Notes: generated from the letters alone by a model not told the origin. 64,000 nt of DNA from Bacteroides sp. GM023 (GCF_014750685.1 NZ_JAAXGE010000005.1:496001-560000), one strand, 5' to 3'; shown: positions 35,665 through 43,928, numbered from the stretch's first letter. A program made the numbers and translations.

Positions 35665-36852
35665 CTAATCGAAGAAACTCTTGAACTTCTTGAAGATCTT
35701 CTCCTTCACCGAAGTGCTAGGCTTGAAGTTATCCGAAGCATCCATCTTCTCGAGTGTACTCTTTTCCTCCTTATTAAGAGCTTCCGGCACATAAATACTG
35801 ATATTGACGAGCAAATCTCCCGTGCCATATCCATTCACGTTCGGCAACCCCTTACCGCGGAGACGAAGCACCTTGCCCGGTTGAGTACCCGAATCAATCT
35901 TCACCTTCACTTTGCCATCAATCGTCGGAATCTCCACAGCACCGCCCAGCGCAGCCGTCGGGAAACTCAACAACAGGTTGTAAATCAAATCATTCTCATC
36001 GCGAATCAAGTCCTGATGCGGTTCTTCCTCTACGAGAATCAGCAAATCGCCCGGCACGCCATTATGCTTTCCGGCATTACCCTTGCCACCCATAGAGAGC
36101 TGCATACCCTCTGCCACTCCGGCAGGAATCTTCACCGTCACCACTTCTTCGCCGTAAATGATTCCGTCGCCACCACACTTCTTACACTTGTTCTTGATAA
36201 TCTTACCTTCACCATTACAAGTAGAGCAAGTGACACGAGTCTGCATAGTCCCTAGAATCGTCTGCTGGTTGCGAATCGTCGAACCGCTACCCTTACAAGT
36301 AGGACAAGTCTCCGAACCACCATCACCCTCGGCACCCGAACCATGACACTGGTCACACGGCACATATTTCTTGAGTTTAAACTTCTTTTCTACCCCTTCG
36401 GAAATCTCCTTCAAAGTCAGTTTCACCTTGACGCGAAGGTCACTTCCGCGATACCGGCGCTGCTGTGAACCGCCGCCACCGCCGCCGAATCCGCCAAAAC
36501 CGCTGAATCCGCCGCCGAAGCCACCGCCACGACCACCGAAAATATCACCGAACATAGAGAAAATATCATCCATCGACATACCCTCGCCGAAACCACCGAA
36601 CGGGCCGCCATTGCCTGCCGCGCCGCTCACACCCGCATGACCGAACTGGTCATAACGCGAACGCTTATCCGGATTACTCAATACATCATAAGCCTCGGCT
36701 GCCTCTTTAAACTTCTCTTCCGCTTCCTTATCCCCCGGATTCTTGTCAGGGTGATACTGAATCGCTTTCTTGCGGTATGCCTTCTTTATTTCTTCTACTG
36801 TGGCGGTCTTCGTCACTTCCAGTATTTCGTAATAATCTCTTTTTTCTGCCAT
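35665..36852 (-). CDS. dnaJ: chaperone DnaJ (Hsp40)
   Basis: A 395-aa type I DnaJ. J domain 1-70 with HPD at 34-36, Gly/Phe-rich linker (about 75-135), four zinc-binding CxxCxGxG-type repeats (CDQCHGSG, CPTCKGSG, CSTCNGEG, CKKCGGDG) and a C-terminal substrate-binding domain (VRIPAGV-like KIPAGVAEGMQL, GDLLILVEE). It delivers unfolded proteins to DnaK and stimulates its ATPase. It is downstream of grpE with a 26-bp gap, so the two form an operon; dnaK is not in the window. Confidence 0.97.
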   Translation of the reverse strand: MAEKRDYYEILEVTKTATVEEIKKAYRKKAIQYHPDKNPGDKEAEEKFKEAAEAYDVLSNPDKRSRYDQFGHAGVSGAAGNGGPFGGFGEGMSMDDIFSMFGDIFGGRGGGFGGGFSGFGGFGGGGGGSQQRRYRGSDLRVKVKLTLKEISEGVEKKFKLKKYVPCDQCHGSGAEGDGGSETCPTCKGSGSTIRNQQTILGTMQTRVTCSTCNGEGKIIKNKCKKCGGDGIIYGEEVVTVKIPAGVAEGMQLSMGGKGNAGKHNGVPGDLLILVEEEPHQDLIRDENDLIYNLLLSFPTAALGGAVEIPTIDGKVKVKIDSGTQPGKVLRLRGKGLPNVNGYGTGDLLVNISIYVPEALNKEEKSTLEKMDASDNFKPSTSVKEKIFKKFKSFFD

Positions 36853-36878
36853 GCTTCTTTGTCAATTACAAATTAATC

Positions 36879-37463
36879 TTATTCCCCTACAACTACCTTC
36901 GCGTGACGTAGCACCTTGTCGTTCAATGTATAACCCGTCTGCACACAATCCAGAATCTTACCCTTCTGTTCTTTCGACGGAGCAGGAATCACTGCAATGG
37001 CTTCATGATAATCCGTATCCAGCGGCTGGTCTTTCGTCTCGATGACCTTCACGCCGTTCTGTGCCAGTACAGCCAAAAACTTATTGTAAATCAACTCGAC
37101 GCCTTCCTTCACGGCATTCACATCCGTTGCCGTCTCCATCGTCTTGATGGCACGTTCGAAGTCGTCCACTACCGGAAGAATACTGCTCAGGCTCTTTTCG
37201 CCACCATTCAGAATCAGCTCCGCTTTCTCCTTTATAGTACGCTTACGATAATTGTCAAACTCGGCAGACAAGCGCAGATACTTATCCTTCTGCTCCTCGA
37301 TAGTCTCCTGAGCCTTTTCCAACTCCTGCGCAAGCTCTTCCTCCTGCGTCAGCGGCGCTGCGCCTTCAGCCTGTTCGTTTAGCGGTTGGTCTTCCGCACC
37401 ATTATTCAGAATGTCTTCAACATTCATCTCTTCTTCCTTCACCTTTTTTTCTTTCGGATCCAT
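36879..37463 (-). CDS. grpE: nucleotide exchange factor GrpE
   Basis: A 194-aa GrpE. It has an acidic N-terminus, a long coiled coil (about 45-100, EELAQELEKAQETIEEQKDKYL), the conserved SAEFDNYRKRT segment and the C-terminal beta domain with QTGYTLNDKVLRHAKVVVGE. It releases ADP from DnaK. Start codon (minus strand 37463) lies 5 nt from the left copy of a perfect 34-bp inverted repeat that also abuts the divergent ABC-F gene. Candidate -7 TACCTTTG on the minus strand at 37627-37620. Confidence 0.96.
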   Translation of the reverse strand: MDPKEKKVKEEEMNVEDILNNGAEDQPLNEQAEGAAPLTQEEELAQELEKAQETIEEQKDKYLRLSAEFDNYRKRTIKEKAELILNGGEKSLSSILPVVDDFERAIKTMETATDVNAVKEGVELIYNKFLAVLAQNGVKVIETKDQPLDTDYHEAIAVIPAPSKEQKGKILDCVQTGYTLNDKVLRHAKVVVGE

Positions 37464-37468
37464 CTTGG

Positions 37469-37502
37469 TATTTACTATTTTACTAGTTACTATTTACTAT
37501 TT
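37469..37502 (-). repeat. left copy of a perfect 34-bp inverted repeat
   Basis: Built from TAGTAA-type words (TTTACTATTTTACTAGTTAC on the plus strand). It matches the reverse complement of 37766-37799 at all 34 positions and ends five nt before the grpE start codon. Confidence 0.85.
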
Positions 37503-37619
37503 AAAAACACACACACTATCTATTTAAGATACTGCCTATGAAACATACCGGACTGACCGGATGTCATTGATTTCGTCTGCAAAAACTTTGCCAAGTTGGC
37601 GTTTTTGCCAAAAACGCTG

Positions 37620-37691
37620 CAAAGGTAACACTTTTATGTCAGATTGGCACATACCGGATAGCTCATAATTCATTTTTATTGCCTACCTTTG
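37620..37691. promoter_or_regulatory. divergent -7 elements for grpE-dnaJ and the ABC-F gene
   Basis: TACCTTTG occurs on the minus strand (37627-37620, toward grpE) and on the plus strand (37684-37691, toward the ABC-F gene). Both fit TAnnTTTG, but -33 elements are poor. Both lie inside the 263 bp enclosed by the 34-bp inverted repeats. The rest of the region (37697-37765) consists of degenerate AATAGTAA-like words. Confidence 0.55.
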
Positions 37692-37765
37692 CACGCTAAA
37701 ATAGTAAATAGTAACGAATAAGGTAGTAAAGCAGTTACTAGTAAAGCAATAAAATAGTAACTTGA

Positions 37766-37799
37766 AAATAGTAAATAGTAACTAGTAAAATAGTAAATA
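37766..37799 (+). repeat. right copy of a perfect 34-bp inverted repeat
   Basis: Exact inverted copy of 37469-37502; it ends five nt before the ABC-F start codon. The two genes therefore share an identical 34-nt leader end (...TAGTAAATA) followed by CCAAG-ATG or ATAAG-ATG. Confidence 0.85.
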
Positions 37800-37804
37800 A
37801 TAAG

Positions 37805-39424
37805 ATGATTACAGTTTCGAATGTTTCGGTACAGTTTGGTAAAAGAGTGTTGTTTAATGACGTAAACCTGAAGTTTACGAGTGGTAATTGCTATGGTATT
37901 ATCGGTGCGAACGGTGCGGGAAAATCTACATTCCTCCGCACGATTTACGGGGATTTGGACCCCACTACCGGTACGATTGCCCTGGGCCCCGGCGAACGCC
38001 TCTCCGTATTGAGCCAGGACCACTTCAAGTGGGACGCTTTTACCGTAATGGATACCGTAATGATGGGTCATACCGTGTTGTGGGACATAATGAAGCAACG
38101 CGAAGTACTGTATGCCAAAGAAGATTTCACAGACGAAGACGGACTGAAAGTTTCCGAATTGGAAGAACGATTTGCCGAGCTGGACGGATGGAACGCGGAG
38201 AGTGACGCTGCCATGCTGTTGAGCGGACTGGGCATTAAGGAAGATAAGCATTATACATTGATGGGTGAGTTGAGCGGTAAAGAAAAGGTACGTGTGATGT
38301 TGGCACAAGCCTTGTACGGAAATCCGGACAACCTGCTGCTGGATGAGCCTACCAATGACCTGGATATGGAAACAGTGACCTGGCTGGAAGAATACCTTTC
38401 CAACTTCGAGCACACCGTGCTGGTAGTGAGCCACGACCGTCACTTCCTCGACTCCGTATGTACGCATACGGTAGACATCGACTACGGAAAAATCAATATG
38501 TTTGCCGGTAACTATAGCTTCTGGTACGAATCAAGCCAGTTGGCTCTCCGTCAGCAACAGAACCAGAAGGCGAAGGCTGAAGAGAAGAAGAAGGAACTGG
38601 AAGAATTTATCCGTCGGTTCAGCGCCAACGTAGCGAAGAGCAAGCAGACCACAAGCCGTAAGAAGATGCTTGAGAAACTGAACGTAGAAGAAATCAAACC
38701 GTCTTCACGTAAGTATCCGGGTATCATCTTCACCCCCGAACGCGAACCGGGTAACCAAATCCTGGAAGTATCGGGACTGAGCAAAAAGACTGAAGACGGC
38801 GTAGTGCTCTTCAACGACGTGAACTTCAACGTAGAGAAAGGTGACAAAATTGTATTCCTTTCACGCAACCCGCGTGCGATGACTGCTTTCTTTGAAATCA
38901 TCAACGGAAACATGAAACCGGATGCCGGAACTTTCAACTGGGGTGTAACCATCACCACCGCCTACCTGCCGGTAGACAATACCGATTTCTTCAACACCGA
39001 CCTGAACCTGGTAGACTGGTTGAGCCAGTTCGGCGAAGGCAACGAAGTCTATATGAAAGGCTTCCTCGGCCGTATGCTGTTCTCAGGCGAAGAAGTACTG
39101 AAGAAAGTAAGCGTACTCTCCGGTGGTGAGAAGATGCGTTGTATGATTGCCCGCATGCAGCTCCGCAACGCTAACTGCCTGATTTTGGATACTCCTACCA
39201 ACCACCTCGATTTGGAATCTATCCAGGCATTCAACAACAACCTGAAGACGTATAAGGGAAATATCCTTTTCTCTTCCCATGACCACGAATTTATCCAAAC
39301 GGTTGCCAACCGTATCATCGAACTGACTCCGAACGGTATCATCGACAAGATGATGGAATATGACGAATATATCACTTCGGACCATATCAAGGAGCTAAGA
39401 GCAAAGATGTACGGCGATAAATAA
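37805..39424 (+). CDS. ABC-F family ATPase with degenerate second nucleotide-binding domain
   Basis: A 539-aa duplicated ABC protein without membrane segments, ABC-F type. NBD1 is intact: Walker A GANGAGKST (34-42), signature LSGKEKVR, Walker B LLLDEPTNDLD. An inter-domain linker rich in K/E (about 250-300, QKAKAEEKKKELEEFIRR) follows, as in ribosome-binding ABC-F factors. NBD2 has a normal signature (LSGGEKMR) but its Walker A region reads FLSRNPRAMTAFF with no GKT/GKS, and Walker B is LILDTPTNHLD, with Thr in place of the catalytic Glu. The second ATP site is probably non-hydrolytic. The expected role is at the ribosomal E-site (translation factor or antibiotic protection). I recall related Bacteroidetes proteins with similar NBD2 changes, but this needs an alignment. 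Confidence 0.88.
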   Translation: MITVSNVSVQFGKRVLFNDVNLKFTSGNCYGIIGANGAGKSTFLRTIYGDLDPTTGTIALGPGERLSVLSQDHFKWDAFTVMDTVMMGHTVLWDIMKQREVLYAKEDFTDEDGLKVSELEERFAELDGWNAESDAAMLLSGLGIKEDKHYTLMGELSGKEKVRVMLAQALYGNPDNLLLDEPTNDLDMETVTWLEEYLSNFEHTVLVVSHDRHFLDSVCTHTVDIDYGKINMFAGNYSFWYESSQLALRQQQNQKAKAEEKKKELEEFIRRFSANVAKSKQTTSRKKMLEKLNVEEIKPSSRKYPGIIFTPEREPGNQILEVSGLSKKTEDGVVLFNDVNFNVEKGDKIVFLSRNPRAMTAFFEIINGNMKPDAGTFNWGVTITTAYLPVDNTDFFNTDLNLVDWLSQFGEGNEVYMKGFLGRMLFSGEEVLKKVSVLSGGEKMRCMIARMQLRNANCLILDTPTNHLDLESIQAFNNNLKTYKGNILFSSHDHEFIQTVANRIIELTPNGIIDKMMEYDEYITSDHIKELRAKMYGDK

Positions 39425-39450
39425 TCACGCTTGGCCATAGCATAAAACTT

Positions 39451-39538
39451 AGGCACGGATTACGCGGATAACACGGTTTTTTATTAATCACAAATGATTA
39501 GCTACTGTGAAATCCGCGTAATCCGTGCCTGTTTTTTT
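39451..39538 (+). terminator. long hairpin terminator / intergenic repeat after the ABC-F gene
   Basis: AGGCACGGATTACGCGGAT (39451-39469) and its exact 19-bp complement (39512-39530) enclose a 42-nt loop; GTTTTTTT follows. The CGGATTACGCGGAT word is of the kind repeated between genes in Bacteroides genomes, so it may be a REP-like element serving as a terminator. Confidence 0.7.
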
Positions 39539-39657
39539 ATATCTAAGCCCCGTCCGCACATTTCATGTGATAAGTTATCCTATACCTCTTCCATCCGTGC
39601 CGATTTCCAATAAAAGCCCGTGCGTAAGTTGAAAGAATGGATTGCTTTGTAGGAAAA

Positions 39658-41850
39658 TTACAACTCCAATCCCTTCTGAACCGGAAGTTGCGGTCGAATT
39701 GAATTTTCCGTGCGCTCCTGAGGCGTATACTCCACCACCCAATATTCTGTCACGTTGTTGGAAGTCTTCCGTGAGTGGAAATGGTTGTTTTCCAGTATTG
39801 TGACCAGCATTTTTTTCGTCTGCGAGTTGGACTGCGTGCGCCCGTTCATACTCAATATCGACAGCAGGTAGGCGGCAGGATACCATTGCGCCTGTATGTC
39901 GTTCGGTCTGGCAGCCCGGAAATAGAAGAAAAGATTCTCCTCTATCGGGTCTTTTTGGCGGAACGCCTCATTGCGGTTGTTAAGAAACGTAATCTCCTTG
40001 TTCTCATACCAGTATTGAAATCCCTGCCGGTAGAGCGCGTATGCCTGTGTGTATATCCCCTCATGATTGACAGGCGTGTGATAGTCTATGTCCAGAAGAG
40101 TGTTGAACAGGATACGCCTGTTCTCACCGATATCCGGCAGACAGTGCGGATTGTTGGTACTGGCAATGAACGATGCGCGGCGTATGTACGTATAGTTCTG
40201 TATGTCGTAAACCTTGCGTTCGTTTACTACATCTTGGGTGATAAGGCTTTTCAGGCTCTGCATACGCTCGGGAGAGAGCGTGTCAAATTCATCCAGGTTG
40301 ATAATCAGGCAGGACGACATTTGCAGCAGATGGTTATTGTTGTCAGGATTAATCATGCCGTTGCGATAATAATCCTTAAGCTCCGGTGGGAGAAGATGGC
40401 GGATAAAGGTGCTCTTTCCTTTTCCCTGTGCACCGTGGAATAGCATCAACTGGTGGTTTTGCACCTCGTCGTTGATGGCGCACGCCACCATTCCCACCAA
40501 CCATCGGCGGAAACTGTCTTCGAAAAAAGGCTGGTCGGCGGCCTTTACAGTTCTCGTCAGTTGGCCGATGAAGTCCGTTTTCCCGTCCCATGCCTTGCGT
40601 GAAGTGAAATAATGGACAAACGGATTGAATGGCTTTGCGTAGTCCGAGTCTACTACTGCTTTCAAATCAGTTTGTGTACAGCAGATTCCCTGTATATGTG
40701 CGTTGACATAGAATGTGTTTAAATCCTTTATGCGAAGTGCGTTGAAAGGCGGCAAACCTGTTTCGGGAAGGGCGGGCGTTTTCTGCCGGAACTCGATTTG
40801 TTCTTTCACTATGTTTCTCCTGACTTCGTAGTGTTCGTCCATAAACTTGATTATCTGGCAGATTTTCGGTTCCTTCCCTTCTTCTTCAGCCTGGTCGGTC
40901 TTTGAGGTGTATTGGTAAGCATTGTGCAAGGGGAGTTCGAGGTCGAAGCCGGGAAGGTCGCCGAAATGGCTGTGTGCCAGGCTGACGGCTTCCGCTTCCG
41001 TGATATGCCGGCGGTAACACTGGTTGCCGAGACAATAGAAGAAATTGTCACGGTTGCCTGTCTTGAGGTGTTCTTTCCGTTGGGTGTATTCCACGGCCTT
41101 GCGGAAGTCGAGTTGCACTTGCAGGTCTATCGGAGAGGCGTTCTCTTGCGCGGGAAGGAGCGGGGCGGGTTTTTCCGGGGCTTTGCGTTTCTTGCTCTTA
41201 CACTCTTCTTCGGTGGGAAGTGTCACTTTTACGGTCAGCGCTTTCACGTTCTCCAGCCGTTCGGGAGAGAGAAAAGCGTCCGGGTCATGCGATACGAAGA
41301 ATCCGCGGCCGGGGTCGCTTCCGCTTGTGTCTACTTTTGTGTTGAGCAGCTTCTCGTATTTGTTGCATGCCAGGGTGTACATACGGTGGTGGTATCGTTC
41401 GAGGGTGGGGAAGTCGACGGTTCCCAGTGCGTTCAGTTCGGTGCGTAAGGTTTCCGCTTCTTTGCCGGTGAGGTAGACGAAGATTTTCAGTCCGTGCATA
41501 CGGGGGCTGATGAAATTCCCTAACGTGTCGGGACAATTGTTCACCAGTTGGCGGTATTCCGGGAGTTTTTCTGCTGCCATATCGTCACAGTCGAGCGTGA
41601 TGATGTCCTGATAGGTGGCGAGACTGTAAGCCAGCCTTTCCTTTGTGTAAGTAGTCGTGATGGTGTGGTAGGGCAGTTGCTTTTTCATTCGCTCCGCTTT
41701 CACCGTGTCTCCCTCTTCCATAGCTTCCCGAAGTCGCCGGATTCTGTCGCGGTAAACGTTTCCCCGGATAAATTCAAATAACTGCTCGATACTCATACTT
41801 CCGGATACGAGTGATAATCCTCTGTATGTGGTTATTACAATATTTTTCAT
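39658..41850 (-). CDS. VirE-type primase/helicase-like protein with BT4734-like N-terminal domain
   Basis: A 730-aa cytosolic protein. The ATG at 41850 (MKNIVITTYRGLSLVSG) was preferred to one 42 nt upstream because it gives the conserved start of BT4734/VirE_N proteins. The N-terminal part (to about 300) contains TYQDIITLDCDDM, a primase-polymerase-like acidic motif. The C-terminal VirE-type P-loop ATPase has Walker A FHGAQGKGKST (about residue 470), Walker B LIINLDEFD and RASFIASTN, as in superfamily-3-like replicative helicases. It is not the Agrobacterium VirE2 protein despite the family name. In Bacteroides such genes sit beside the DUF4248/HU-like/amidase block, as here. Replication of a mobile element is the plausible origin; the present role is unknown. 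Confidence 0.85.
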   Translation of the reverse strand: MKNIVITTYRGLSLVSGSMSIEQLFEFIRGNVYRDRIRRLREAMEEGDTVKAERMKKQLPYHTITTTYTKERLAYSLATYQDIITLDCDDMAAEKLPEYRQLVNNCPDTLGNFISPRMHGLKIFVYLTGKEAETLRTELNALGTVDFPTLERYHHRMYTLACNKYEKLLNTKVDTSGSDPGRGFFVSHDPDAFLSPERLENVKALTVKVTLPTEEECKSKKRKAPEKPAPLLPAQENASPIDLQVQLDFRKAVEYTQRKEHLKTGNRDNFFYCLGNQCYRRHITEAEAVSLAHSHFGDLPGFDLELPLHNAYQYTSKTDQAEEEGKEPKICQIIKFMDEHYEVRRNIVKEQIEFRQKTPALPETGLPPFNALRIKDLNTFYVNAHIQGICCTQTDLKAVVDSDYAKPFNPFVHYFTSRKAWDGKTDFIGQLTRTVKAADQPFFEDSFRRWLVGMVACAINDEVQNHQLMLFHGAQGKGKSTFIRHLLPPELKDYYRNGMINPDNNNHLLQMSSCLIINLDEFDTLSPERMQSLKSLITQDVVNERKVYDIQNYTYIRRASFIASTNNPHCLPDIGENRRILFNTLLDIDYHTPVNHEGIYTQAYALYRQGFQYWYENKEITFLNNRNEAFRQKDPIEENLFFYFRAARPNDIQAQWYPAAYLLSILSMNGRTQSNSQTKKMLVTILENNHFHSRKTSNNVTEYWVVEYTPQERTENSIRPQLPVQKGLEL

Positions 41851-41978
41851 TTTAATTGTTGATATGTATTTAAGTGGTGCTGATATTAACACACTGCAAA
41901 GGACGGCTTTTTATGTAGAATAAAAAAACTGCTTTTTGTACCCCAAAAAGCAGTTTTTTAACAGTCTGTTCTTAAATG

Positions 41979-42340
41979 CTAATCATCAAGAAGCGTCCTT
42001 TTCAGTCTTTGTATCTCACAATCAATCTCTTCCACACTTAATGATTCGTCCGAATCATCAGATTTTTTGAAATTGACAGCCAAAAATAACAACTCTGCGA
42101 AGAACTTGGGACCTTTAATGCTAAGAAGAGACTCACGGTCATAGCAGAGATGGACAAAAGGAAGGAGAAACTTTTTGCGGTTGCGCGGACTCACGTCTAT
42201 CCTGTTGGTATACAAATTATTGACAGTGCCAAGCATTTGCGTGATGAACTGGGATACTTGGGGAAACTCCCCCTTTTCGAGCGTTACGGCCTGCTTGTTT
42301 TGGTAAACGAAGCCTTCGGAAAAAATGTCTTTTTTCTCAT
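41979..42340 (-). CDS. hypothetical protein, reading frame broken at an A6 tract near the start
   Basis: From an ATG at 42236 the frame gives only 85 aa, but it stays open upstream to 42342 with protein-like sequence (KKDIFSEGFVYQNKQAV, VSQFITQ) and no in-frame start. The only well-placed ATG (42340-42338) is out of phase by one base: it is followed by AG, six A, then GAC. One more A would yield a 120-aa protein beginning MRKKDIFSEGF. So this is either a frameshift mutation, a slippage-controlled gene (A-AAA-AAG heptamer), or a sequencing error. The protein has an acidic C-terminus (DDSDESLSVEEIDCEIQR) and no recognised domain. It is 128 bp upstream of the VirE-type gene and probably co-transcribed. 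Confidence 0.6.
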
Positions 42341-42391
42341 GATTTTAACTGATTTTTTAATTTTGTTAAAAGATGTTTTTTTAAAAAGACG

Positions 42392-42399
42392 CAAAGGTA
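42392..42399 (-). promoter_or_regulatory. -7 element for the small gene and VirE-type gene
   Basis: On the minus strand TACCTTTG (42399-42392) fits TAnnTTTG and lies about 52 bp before the ATG at 42340. The -33 position is not a clear TTTG. Confidence 0.5.
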
Positions 42400-42463
42400 C
42401 GTTTTATTTTGTTTCTTTCATTTACTCATGACGTTTATTCTTTTTATATATTTATTTTGATGG

Positions 42464-42514
42464 AAAAAGCGTGTATTCGAGGGTGAGCCCCTCACCCTCG
42501 AATACACGCTTTTT
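42464..42514. terminator. 24-bp perfect hairpin, bidirectional terminator
   Basis: Bases 42464-42487 and 42491-42514 are exact complements (core CGAGGGTGAG / CTCACCCTCG) with a 3-nt loop; A5 and T5 at the ends make it a terminator on both strands. It would end the DUF4248 transcript before the small gene. A 24-bp stem is far longer than needed for termination alone. Confidence 0.75.
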
Positions 42515-42580
42515 TCTATCTAAAAAAGAATATTTTTTCGCGCCTGCGTATGCGTACATTATTATATAACAAATCAGGGG

Positions 42581-42769
42581 TTCATTATAGCTAATCTTTT
42601 TTTCATTATAGCTAATCTTTTTTTCATTATAGCTAATCTTTTTTTCATTATAGCTAATCTTTTTTTCATTATAGCTAATCTTTTTTTCATTATAGCTAAT
42701 CTTTTTTTCATTATAGCTAATCTTTTTTTCATTATAGCTAATTTTATTTTCGTTATAGCTAACCGTAAT
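42581..42769. repeat. nine 21-bp direct repeats (array 2)
   Basis: Units start at 42581, 42602, 42623, 42644, 42665, 42686, 42707, 42728 and 42749. The first eight share TTCATTATAGCTAAT and, except for its last bases, the T-rich spacer CTTTTT; the ninth is TTCGTTATAGCTAAC. The core is that of array 1 at 9969. The array fills the space between the hairpin at 42464 and the DUF4248 gene. Iteron-like size and phasing, next to a primase/helicase-type gene, are notable; no spacers, so not CRISPR. Confidence 0.9.
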
Positions 42770-42784
42770 CTGTCCTAAAGAGAT

Positions 42785-43030
42785 TCACGGCTCATCGAGA
42801 TACTTCACGATGAGCCGTACCTGCCTTGCACTATAGGCGTGGTCGTTCTTTCCCTCGCCACCGCTGTACATAGCGTCATACAGTTCCTTGTTATTTCTGA
42901 TCCACTCCCTCATCTTCCGCATGGCATACACCAACGGTACGTAGGGATTGTACAAATGTGCCAGTTCCGATTTCAAATACGGACGTATGACAAACGGTTC
43001 TTCCACCGTCTCTTCTTTTTCTGCTTTCAT
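42785..43030 (-). CDS. DUF4248 domain-containing protein
   Basis: An 81-aa soluble protein of the DUF4248 type: FVIRPYLKSELAHLYNP, a middle AMRKMREWIRNNKEL helix and a C-terminal ARQVRLIVKYLDEP. The pattern resembles a small helix-turn-helix-like fold, but the function of the family is not known to me. It is divergent from the HU-like gene; a promoter-like TATATTTG lies on the minus strand at 43067-43060. Its position in the VirE/DUF4248/HU/amidase block is the standard one in Bacteroides. Confidence 0.85.
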   Translation of the reverse strand: MKAEKEETVEEPFVIRPYLKSELAHLYNPYVPLVYAMRKMREWIRNNKELYDAMYSGGEGKNDHAYSARQVRLIVKYLDEP

Positions 43031-43059
43031 ATCTTCGGGTAATTGATTTTATCGTATTC

Positions 43060-43222
43060 CAAATATACGAAAAATCCCCCGTACGTCCAACTATATAAGT
43101 CAAATAAAATCAATCTGAATAAAAGTAAATACACTCTGGATGAAACTGAATGAAAGTAAGGTAAAGTAAGCCAATACGAGACAAAGTACGCCATTTCATC
43201 CCACTGTGATATAGTACCTTTG
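43060..43222. promoter_or_regulatory. divergent promoters between DUF4248 and HU-like genes
   Basis: Minus strand: TATATTTG (43067-43060) with TTGG 19 bp upstream (43090-43087). Plus strand: TACCTTTG (43215-43222), about 114 bp before the HU-like ATG. The 305-bp gap (43031-43335) also has repeated GAATGAAAGTAA-like words near 43120-43170 but no gene I can support. Confidence 0.5.
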
Positions 43223-43335
43223 AGGCATCGAAAGAGAAAGAAACAGAGCTCGTTCATCTCTCCCGATACCCATTGCGAAAACCGCAATCTGTAACAAATA
43301 TTTTTTAATTTTTAATTCTCAATTTTTAATTTATC

Positions 43336-43848
43336 ATGGCAATACCATTTAAAAGAATGGGTCGTAAAGACCCGAGAAAGGTTGACGGGGTGGTGAAGTT
43401 TCACCCGCAACTTGTGACGCAGGGACAGAGTGTAGACCTGGATAAACTCGCTTACACCATGAAAGACAAGAGTTCCTTGTCGCTGGGCGATATCCAAAGT
43501 GTGCTGACCAATCTTGTAGAGGCGATGCGTGCAGCGCTTTTCGATGGCAAATCGGTCAATATCCGTGATTTTGGTGTATTCAGCCTTTCCGCCACCACGC
43601 TGGGAGTGGATAAGAAGGAGGACTGTACGATGAAAAACATCAAAGCTGTGAACATAAACTTCCGTCCGTCGAGCAGTGTCCGTCCCAACCTGACATCTAC
43701 CCGTGCCGATGAGAAGATAGAGTTTCTTGACCTCGACGCGCCCAAGAAGAAGAAAACCGAAGGCGGAGAAGCCCCTGACGATGGTGGTGGCGAGACTCCT
43801 GGTGGCGGTGGAGACGATGGCGGTGAAACTCCTGATCCGGCAGCATGA
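43336..43848 (+). CDS. HU-like DNA-binding protein (HU-related family with Gly/Asp-rich tail)
   Basis: A 170-aa protein of the Bacteroidetes HU-related family. An HU fold covers about 1-125: MAIPFKRMGRKDPRK start, the dimerisation helices (SLSLGDIQSVLTNLVEAMRAAL), GKSVNIRDFGVFSLS, and the beta-arm region with NINFRPSSSVRP. A low-complexity tail (about 132-170) of Lys then Gly/Asp/Glu/Pro repeats follows. It is likely to bind or bend DNA. It is transcribed rightward with the amidase 80 bp downstream; the pair is a constant feature of this block in Bacteroides. Confidence 0.9.
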   Translation: MAIPFKRMGRKDPRKVDGVVKFHPQLVTQGQSVDLDKLAYTMKDKSSLSLGDIQSVLTNLVEAMRAALFDGKSVNIRDFGVFSLSATTLGVDKKEDCTMKNIKAVNINFRPSSSVRPNLTSTRADEKIEFLDLDAPKKKKTEGGEAPDDGGGETPGGGGDDGGETPDPAA

Positions 43849-43928
43849 TAAGTCATGATTTCCCCACTACTTTAAGGTGATGATTTTTTCAAATTTTCAA
43901 AGTAATGATTCTCCAAAAACTGTAAGAA

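Noticed and set aside
37469..37799. 34-bp inverted repeats as insertion-sequence ends
   Set aside because: The 263 bp inside encode no transposase and no target-site duplication was seen; the repeats sit symmetrically at two start codons.
37676..38467. A 263-codon minus-strand open frame over the ABC-F gene and its leader
   Set aside because: Antisense to NBD1 of the ABC-F protein; its sequence is low-quality and crosses the TAGTAA leader region.
39658..41850. VirE-type gene as a type IV secretion effector
   Set aside because: The protein shows primase/P-loop helicase-like motifs; the VirE name is historical and no VirB/D4 genes are near.
42581..42769. Repeat array as a CRISPR
   Set aside because: The unit is 21 bp with no unique spacers and no cas genes.
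43027..43287. Minus-strand 86-codon frame upstream of DUF4248
   Set aside because: Covers the divergent promoter region, with hydrophobic/aromatic-rich translation and no start context.
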